From Minwuiaceae bacterium (GTDB lineage: Bacteria > Pseudomonadota > Alphaproteobacteria > Minwuiales > Minwuiaceae): a DNA stretch of 37,475 bases. Each line of letters begins with the position of its first letter. The stretch's first letter is position 1. This document shows, in pieces, positions 32,370-37,475 of the stretch. The translations under genes and the position numbers were made by a program. The notes under the pieces were generated by a model. The model saw only the letters and a program-made list of their open reading frames with translations, did not search any database and was not told the origin of the DNA. The stretch lies in contig JANQEE010000052.1 in the NCBI GenBank assembly GCA_028278525.1, positions 1-37,475 of the forward strand, given 5' to 3'.

Positions 32370-33272
32370 ATGGATCGCTTGCAGACCATGGCCGTCTTCG
32401 TCGGCGTGGCCGAGGAGGGCGGTTTCTCGCCTGCGGCGCGCCGGCTCAACCTGTCGCCGCCCTCGGTCACCCGCGCCGTGTCGGAGCTGGAGACCCGCCT
32501 CGGCGCACGGCTCTTACACAGAACCACCCGCTCGGTCCGCCTGACCGAAGCCGGGCAGCGCTACCTCGCCGACTGCCGCCGCATCCTGGCGGAGGTGGAG
32601 GAAGCGGACAGCCACGCCGCCGGCCTCCACGCCGAACCGCGCGGCCTGGTCGCCGTCTCCGCCTCGGTCCTGTTCGGCCGCATGGTGGTGACGCCGATCC
32701 TGCTGGATTTGCTGGAGCGCCACCCGGCCATCTCGGTCTCGGCGACCTTCGTCGACCGCGTGGTTCACATGATGGACGAAGGCATCGACGTCGCGGTCCG
32801 GATCGCCGAACTGCCGGACTCGACCCTGTCCGCCATCCGCGTGGGCACGGTCCGCCGCGTGCTCTGCGCCGCGCCCGCCTACCTCGCGCGCCACGGCCGC
32901 CCACGCCGGCCGGCGGATCTGGCGAACCACCGGACTATTGCCTTTACGACCATGACGCCCGGCGCCGACTGGACCTTCGACACCGACGGCCGGATCCATC
33001 GCTTCACGCCCGGCGCCCGCTTTCACGTCAACAACGCGGACGCCGTTATCGCCGCCGCGGCCGCCGGCCACGGCATCGCCCGCGTGCTGTCCTACATGAT
33101 CGCCGCGCATTTAAGGGACGGCACGCTCGAACTCGTCCTGGAAGACGCCGAGCCGCCCGCCGTCCCGGTCCACGTGCTGCACAAGGAACCGGGCGAAACC
33201 TCCGCCCGCATCCGCGCCGTCGTCGACTTTTTGGTAGAGCGCCTGCGCGCCGACCCGGCGCTGCCGGCGTGA
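32370..33272 (+). CDS. LysR family transcriptional regulator
   Basis: A 300-residue regulator. The N-terminal winged helix is MAVFVGVAEEGGFSPAARRLNLSPPSVTRAVSELETRLGARLLHRTTRSVRLTEAG, followed by a linker helix and a PBP-like effector domain beginning near residue 90 (GLVAVSASVLFGRMVVTPILLDLL). The 'GIDVAVRIAELPDSTLSAIRVG' stretch is typical of the CrgA/DsdC-like branch, which often controls neighbouring oxidoreductase genes. Its start lies 3 bases past an inverted repeat that fits its likely own binding site. The most likely targets are the divergent VOC and PNPOx/reductase genes. Effector unknown. Confidence 0.94.
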   Translation: MDRLQTMAVFVGVAEEGGFSPAARRLNLSPPSVTRAVSELETRLGARLLHRTTRSVRLTEAGQRYLADCRRILAEVEEADSHAAGLHAEPRGLVAVSASVLFGRMVVTPILLDLLERHPAISVSATFVDRVVHMMDEGIDVAVRIAELPDSTLSAIRVGTVRRVLCAAPAYLARHGRPRRPADLANHRTIAFTTMTPGADWTFDTDGRIHRFTPGARFHVNNADAVIAAAAAGHGIARVLSYMIAAHLRDGTLELVLEDAEPPAVPVHVLHKEPGETSARIRAVVDFLVERLRADPALPA

Positions 33273-33286
33273 GCCGGCGGCGATCC

Positions 33287-33315
33287 GTGAACGGCGCGGC
33301 CCGTCCCGCTATACT
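33287..33315 (+). promoter_or_regulatory. Possible sigma-70 promoter of the lysE-type gene
   Basis: TATACT (33310-33315) is a near-consensus -10 element. GTGAAC lies 17 bases upstream as a weak -35. The GTG start of the LysE-type gene lies 33 bases after the -10. The upstream gene ends at 33272. Confidence 0.4.
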
Positions 33316-33348
33316 CCCCACCGCGTTCAGTTCCGGGGAGACGCAGTT

Positions 33349-33975
33349 GTGATCGATCAAACGACGCTGATTACCTACCTGGCGATCCTGCTGGGCTTCG
33401 TGTTCATTCCCGGCCCGGCGGTCCTGCTGACCCTGGCCCGCGCCTCCAGTTCCGGCACGCGCACCGGCGTGGCCACGGCGCTAGGCATCGCCGCGGGCGA
33501 CGTGGTCCACACAATCATGGCCGTCGTCGGGATCTCGGCCGTCATCCTGGCGTCAGCCTTCCTGTTCAGCGTCATCAAGTATTTGGGCGCGGCCTACTTG
33601 GTCTATCTCGGCCTCCGGGCGATCTTCGAAAAGGCACAGGTCAATCAGCCGGCCGGCGCGGGACGGCTGACCTTCAAGGCGGCGTTCCGCCAGGCGATCC
33701 TCGCCGAAGTCCTCAACCCCAAATCCGCGCTCTTTTTCCTCGCGTTCCTGCCGCAATTCGTCCGGCCCGAAAACGGCTTGGTATCCCTACAACTCTTCGT
33801 GCTCGGCCTGTTGTTCGTCCTGATGGGTCTGCTCAGCACCCTGGTCACGGCCGTCGCCGCCGGCCGCGTCGGCGCCTTCCTCCGTCGCAATCCGGTCGTC
33901 CTGCGCTGGCAGGGCAAAGTGGTCGGCGGCATCTACTGCGCGCTCGGCGTTCGCCTGGCGCTACAGGAGAAGTGA
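33349..33975 (+). CDS. LysE/RhtB family amino-acid exporter
   Basis: A 208-residue membrane protein with about six hydrophobic segments. LLGFVFIPGPAVLLTLARASSSGTRTGVATALGIAAGDVVHTIMAV is the N-terminal family signature with the conserved 'PGP' and 'G.R.G....G...G' pattern. AFRQAILAEVLNPKSALFFLAFLPQFV contains the conserved 'NPK' segment. The family exports amino acids such as lysine, threonine or homoserine lactones. The start is GTG 33349 with GGGGAG 8 bases upstream. It is monocistronic and follows lysR on the same strand with its own likely promoter. The substrate is not predictable. Confidence 0.92.
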   Translation: MIDQTTLITYLAILLGFVFIPGPAVLLTLARASSSGTRTGVATALGIAAGDVVHTIMAVVGISAVILASAFLFSVIKYLGAAYLVYLGLRAIFEKAQVNQPAGAGRLTFKAAFRQAILAEVLNPKSALFFLAFLPQFVRPENGLVSLQLFVLGLLFVLMGLLSTLVTAVAAGRVGAFLRRNPVVLRWQGKVVGGIYCALGVRLALQEK

Positions 33976-34035
33976 GGCAAACGAGTTAGGCGCAGCCGAA
34001 AGACCGTCACAAGCGAGTTCAACCACCTCAGCATC

Positions 34036-34103
34036 GTCACCCCGGCGAAGGCCGGGGTCCAGAACCGACCGTTGTCATGGATTCCGGCCTCCGCCGGAAT
34101 GAC
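34036..34103. repeat. Inverted pair of GTCAYYCCGGC-type interspersed palindromes
   Basis: Two 25-base elements of form GTCA-YY-CCGGC-G-R-A-GGCCGG-RR-TCC face each other (34036-34060 plus strand, 34079-34103 minus strand). They differ at five positions; four of these are the paired CC/GG versus TT/AA bases in the stem, so pairing is preserved. This is a familiar type of alphaproteobacterial interspersed repeat. It lies between the convergent lysE-type and yejF genes. Confidence 0.8.
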
Positions 34104-34171
34104 GAAGTGCGGGCTGGAACGACAAGAGTGGCCCTAACTCCAACCCGCCGGCCAAGCATCTGCACCCCTTA

Positions 34172-34199
34172 GGCTGACGGCTGACGGCTGACAGCTAAC
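34172..34199 (+). repeat. Heptamer array, copy B, downstream of yejF
   Basis: Three GGCTGAC units and one degenerate AGCTAAC unit. In register this is the reverse complement of the TCAGCNN arrays A and C. It ends 3 bases before the yejF stop codon. Confidence 0.82.
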
Positions 34200-34202
34200 T
34201 CC

Positions 34203-35825
34203 CTACGTCCCAACCACCCCGCCCTCTACGGCCTCCATATCGAACGCCGCCGCGATCAGCGCCTGGGTGTACGGCGTCTCCGGACGGTCGAAGATCTTGT
34301 TCGCCGTCCCCTGTTCCACCACCTTGCCGTCCTTCATCACGATCACGTCGTCAGCCAGCGCGCGCACCACCTTCAGGTCGTGGGAGATGAAGAGGTAGGC
34401 CAGGCGGTAGCGTTCCTGCAGCTCGCGCAACAGGTCGACGATCTGCGCCTGCACCGACATGTCCAGCGCCGAGGTCGGCTCGTCCAGCATGACGAAGCGG
34501 GGCTTCAGCACCAGGGCGCGGGCGATCGAGATGCGCTGCCGCTGGCCGCCGGAGAATTCGTGCGGGTAGCGGTCCTGCGCCTCCGGGTCCAGGCCGACCT
34601 CGGCCAGGGTCTCGCCGATCAGCGCCCGCTGCTCTTCGTAGGAGCTGCCGAGGCCGTGCACCTCCAGCCCTTCCGCCACGATCTGGCCGACCGAGAGCCT
34701 CGGGCTCAGGCTGGAGAACGGGTCCTGGAAGACCACCTGCATTTCCTTGCGCAACGGACGCAGCGCCTTGCCGCCCAGTTCCTGGATCGCCGTGCCGTTG
34801 AAATCGATCCCGCCCTGGCTCTCGATCAGGCGCAGCAGGCCGAGGCCGAGCGTCGTCTTGCCCGACCCGCTCTCGCCGACCACGCCGACCGTCTGCCCTT
34901 CGCGCACCGTGACCGAGATGTCGTCGACCGCGCGCACGTAATCGACGGTGCGCCGTAAGATTCCCTTCTTGATCGGGAAATAGACCTTCAGGTTCCTGGC
35001 CTGCATCACCGTCGGCGCTTCCGGGTGCGCTTCCAGCGGGTGGCCCTTCGGCTCGGCCGCCAGCAGCATGCGGGTGTAGTCGTGCTGCGGCGCGTCGAAA
35101 ACCTCTGCCGTCGGCCCGGCCTCGACGATCTCGCCCCCGGTCATCACGCAGACCTTGTTGGCCACTTTGCGCACGATGCCGAGGTCGTGGGTGATGAACA
35201 GCATCGCCATGCCGAGCCGGTCCTGTAAGTCCTTCAGCAGCTTCAGGATCTGCGCCTGGATGGTGACGTCCAGCGCCGTGGTCGGCTCGTCGGCGATCAG
35301 CAGGTCCGGCTCGTTGGCCAGCGCCATGGCGATCATCACCCGCTGCCGCTGCCCGCCGGAGAGCTGGTGCGGATAGGCGTCCAGCCGCTTCTCCGCCTCC
35401 TGCAGCCCGACCAGCTGCAGCAGTTCCAGGGTGCGTTCCCGCGCCGCGTCCTTGGTCAGGCCCTTATGCAGGACCAGCACCTCGATCACCTGCTTCTCGA
35501 CGGTGTGCAGCGGGTTCAACGACGACATCGGTTCCTGGAACACCATGGAGACCTTGTTGCCGCGCATCTCCGACAGCACGCCCTGTCCGGCGCCGACCAT
35601 CTCCTCCCCGTCGACGATGATCGACCCGGACGGATGCCGCGCCTGCGGGTAGGGCAGCAGTTGCAGGATCGACAACGCCGTCACCGACTTGCCCGACCCG
35701 CTCTCGCCGACCAGCGCCAGCGTCTCGCCCTTGTCCAGGTCGAACGAGACATGCTTCACCGCCTCGACGTCGCGGCCCTCGACACTGAAGGTGACGGACA
35801 GGTCTTTGATTTCGAGGAAAGCCAT
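34203..35825 (-). CDS. yejF: Peptide ABC transporter ATP-binding protein YejF (double ATPase)
   Basis: A 540-residue fusion of two oligopeptide-type ABC ATPases. Domain 1 has GESGSGKS (~40-47), [20 protein letters not shown] and FITHDLGIV. Domain 2 has GESGSGKT (~320-327), [20 protein letters not shown] and FISHDLKVV. Both domains look catalytically complete. In YejABEF it powers uptake of peptides, including microcin C-type and antimicrobial peptides in enterics and Brucella. The gap to yejE is filled exactly by heptamer array C, so the usual Shine-Dalgarno position is occupied by repeat sequence and no purine-rich site precedes ATG 35825. Array B lies just past its stop. Confidence 0.95.
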   Translation of the reverse strand: MAFLEIKDLSVTFSVEGRDVEAVKHVSFDLDKGETLALVGESGSGKSVTALSILQLLPYPQARHPSGSIIVDGEEMVGAGQGVLSEMRGNKVSMVFQEPMSSLNPLHTVEKQVIEVLVLHKGLTKDAARERTLELLQLVGLQEAEKRLDAYPHQLSGGQRQRVMIAMALANEPDLLIADEPTTALDVTIQAQILKLLKDLQDRLGMAMLFITHDLGIVRKVANKVCVMTGGEIVEAGPTAEVFDAPQHDYTRMLLAAEPKGHPLEAHPEAPTVMQARNLKVYFPIKKGILRRTVDYVRAVDDISVTVREGQTVGVVGESGSGKTTLGLGLLRLIESQGGIDFNGTAIQELGGKALRPLRKEMQVVFQDPFSSLSPRLSVGQIVAEGLEVHGLGSSYEEQRALIGETLAEVGLDPEAQDRYPHEFSGGQRQRISIARALVLKPRFVMLDEPTSALDMSVQAQIVDLLRELQERYRLAYLFISHDLKVVRALADDVIVMKDGKVVEQGTANKIFDRPETPYTQALIAAAFDMEAVEGGVVGT

Positions 35826-35852
35826 CAGCTTTCAGCCGTCAGCTATCAGCTT
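35825..35852 (-). repeat. Heptamer array of four TCAGCNN units, copy C, between yejE and yejF
   Basis: Four TCAGCNN units run from the first base of the yejF start codon to the last base of the yejE stop codon (minus-strand view), so they form the whole intergenic spacer. Three of the four units are identical to array A before the ghrA-like gene. Confidence 0.85.
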
Positions 35853-36904
35853 CATTGGAACGTCTTTCGTGGGTCGAAGGCGTCACGCACGGCTTCCTGC
35901 ATGAAGACGGCGAGAGTGAGCATGATCGAAATCACCGCAAATGCCGTGAAACCCAGCCACGGCGCCTGAAGGTTGTTCTTGCCCTGCGCCAGCAGTTCGC
36001 CGAGCGACGGCGAGCCCGGCGGCAGGCCGAGGCCGAGGAAGTCGAGGGAGGTCAGGCTGGTGATCGCGCCGGTCAGGATGTAGGGCAGAAAGGTCAAGGT
36101 CGCCACCATCGCGTTCGGCAGCAGGTGGCGGAACATGATCTTGGTGTTGGAGACGCCGAGTGCCCGCGCCGCGCGTACGTAGTCGAAGTTGCGGGCGCGC
36201 AGGAATTCCGCCCGCACCACCGCGACCAGCGCGGTCCAACTGAACAGCAGCAGGATGCCGAGCAACGTCCAGAAGCCGGGCACGATGACCGCGCTGAAGA
36301 TGATCAGGATGTAGAGCGCCGGCAGCCCTTCCCAGATCTCGATCACCCTTTGCGCGATCAGGTCCAGCCAGCCGCCGTAATAGCCCTGCACCGCGCCGGC
36401 CGCGACGCCGATGATGCTGCTGGCCACCGCCAGCAGAATGCCGAACACCACGGACAGCCGGTAGCCGTAGATCAGCCGCGCCAGCACGTCGCGGCCCTGG
36501 TCGTCGGTGCCGAACCAGTTCTCGGCGGACGGCGGCGCAGGGGCCGGCACCGGCAGGTCCTTGTTGATGGTGCGGTAGCTGTAGCGGATCGGCGGCCACA
36601 GCATCCAGCCGCCGTTCTCCTCGATCAGCTCCGCGACGAACGGATCGCGGTACTCCGCCTCGGTCTCGAAATCGCCGCCGAAAGTGGTTTCCGGATAGGC
36701 GACGAACACCGGCATGTAGAGCCCGCCGTCGAAGGAAACCAGCAGCGGCTTGTCGTTGGCGATGAACTCGGCGCACAGGCTCGCCAGGAACAGGATCGTA
36801 AACAGGATCGCCGACCAGTAGCCGCGCCGGTTGCGCTTGAAGTTGTGCCAGCGCCGCTCGTCCAGCGGCGTGATGCGGACTCCGAGGACGCGCCGGTCAG
36901 ACAT
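35852..36904 (-). CDS. yejE: Peptide ABC transporter permease YejE
   Basis: A 350-residue DppC-type permease. One N-terminal TM ([21 protein letters not shown]) is followed by a ~100-residue periplasmic segment characteristic of YejE ([36 protein letters not shown], then [20 protein letters not shown]). Five further TMs contain the EAA-type loop [27 protein letters not shown], which docks to the ATPase. It pairs with YejB to form the channel. Its first 8 bases overlap the end of yejB. The next gene, yejF, follows after array C. Confidence 0.95.
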   Translation of the reverse strand: MSDRRVLGVRITPLDERRWHNFKRNRRGYWSAILFTILFLASLCAEFIANDKPLLVSFDGGLYMPVFVAYPETTFGGDFETEAEYRDPFVAELIEENGGWMLWPPIRYSYRTINKDLPVPAPAPPSAENWFGTDDQGRDVLARLIYGYRLSVVFGILLAVASSIIGVAAGAVQGYYGGWLDLIAQRVIEIWEGLPALYILIIFSAVIVPGFWTLLGILLLFSWTALVAVVRAEFLRARNFDYVRAARALGVSNTKIMFRHLLPNAMVATLTFLPYILTGAITSLTSLDFLGLGLPPGSPSLGELLAQGKNNLQAPWLGFTAFAVISIMLTLAVFMQEAVRDAFDPRKTFQ

Positions 36905-37475
36905 TCTGCGCCTCGAAATCGATCCGCGGATCGACGAACATGTAGGTCAGGTCGCGGACAATGGCCATCAGCAGGCCGAGCAGGGTGAAGAAATAGAGCG
37001 TCGCGAAGATCACCGGATAGTCGCGGTTGATCACCGCCTCGAAGCCGAGCAGGCCCAGCCCGTCGAGCGAAAAGATCACCTCGATGAGCAGCGAGCCGGT
37101 GAACAGGATGGCGATGAAGGCGCTCGGGAAGCCGGCGATCACGATCAGCATGGCGTTGCGGAAGACGTGCCCGTAGAGCACGCGGTGTTCGCTTAGCCCC
37201 TTGGCGCGCGCGGTCATGACGTACTGCTTGTTGATCTCCTCGAGGAACGAATTCTTGGTGAGCAGCGTCAGCCCGGCAAATCCGCCGATCACCATCGAGA
37301 AGATCGGCAGCGTCAAGTGCCAGAAGTAGTCGACGATCTGGTCCCAGGGGCCGAGCTCGGCCCAGTTGTCCGAGACGAGACCGCGCAGCGGGAACCAGTC
37401 GAAGTACCGGCCGCCGGCGAAGACGACGATCAAGAGGATGGCGAACAAGAACGACGGAATCGCGTTCCCGATGAC
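36897..37475 (-). CDS. yejB: Peptide ABC transporter permease YejB, C-terminal part
   Basis: The frame is open to the right edge (last visible codons encode [20 protein letters not shown]), so the N-terminal part lies outside the window. Visible features are [20 protein letters not shown], typical of YejB, four or so TM segments, and the EAA loop [28 protein letters not shown]. The C-terminus overlaps the yejE start by 8 bases. The binding protein YejA would be expected further upstream, beyond the window. Confidence 0.93.
   Translation of the reverse strand, partial: VIGNAIPSFLFAILLIVVFAGGRYFDWFPLRGLVSDNWAELGPWDQIVDYFWHLTLPIFSMVIGGFAGLTLLTKNSFLEEINKQYVMTARAKGLSEHRVLYGHVFRNAMLIVIAGFPSAFIAILFTGSLLIEVIFSLDGLGLLGFEAVINRDYPVIFATLYFFTLLGLLMAIVRDLTYMFVDPRIDFEAQNV

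Noticed and set aside
29669..35852. Heptamer arrays as a CRISPR array
   Set aside because: The units are 7 bases without spacers, and no cas gene is present.

Overview
The window looks like chromosomal DNA of a GC-rich alphaproteobacterium, probably Rhodospirillales-like. The basis is high GC with GC-ending codons, a TAXI-type TRAP binding protein, a yejBEF peptide importer, an M17 peptidase next to an NlpC/P60 protein, and several families of short interspersed palindromes. No rRNA, tRNA, CRISPR array, transposase or prophage gene was seen. The taxonomic placement is inference.

Layout. (1) 1-98: the N-terminal end of a probable ECF sigma factor leaves the left edge, with a Fur-like box behind it. 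(2) 490-10186, all minus strand: a catabolic-looking block. In transcription order it holds a Rieske oxygenase, a glutamine-synthetase-like ligase, a small sulfotransferase-family protein, a complete sugar-type ABC importer (binding protein, double ATPase, permease) and a HyuA/oxoprolinase-type ATPase without a visible HyuB. (3) 10392-16356: a surface-glycan island with visibly lower GC, holding two FkbM-like methyltransferases, a MOP-type flippase and two GT4 glycosyltransferases. (4) 17165-23643: an exported helical-repeat protein, a two-gene RND efflux operon and a tiny lipoprotein. (5) 23712-28144: an orphan TAXI binding protein, a glutathione S-transferase, an M17 aminopeptidase, a short MarR regulator and an NlpC/P60 protein. 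(6) 28148-28696: a DUF559 endonuclease-like gene enclosed by copies of an interspersed hairpin repeat. (7) 28713-33975: a GhrA-like reductase, a GFA-type zinc protein, a PNPOx/ferredoxin-reductase fusion with a VOC protein and a divergent LysR regulator, and a LysE-type exporter. (8) 34203-37475: yejF, yejE and part of yejB.

How the parts may work together. The minus-strand block at 490-10186 combines import, gamma-glutamyl ligation, Rieske oxygenation and an ATP-dependent amidohydrolase-type protein. This resembles the logic of aniline and amine catabolism through gamma-glutamylated intermediates; the substrate cannot be read from sequence. The glycan island probably makes and flips a methylated surface polysaccharide. 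The most unusual non-coding content is repeat structure: six copies of an oriented hairpin, with a compensatory base-pair change between the two copies that flank the DUF559 gene, and heptamer arrays (unit TCAGCNN) that lie on both sides of yejF and before ghrA. A perfect 20-base CRP-type palindrome lies ahead of the RND operon.
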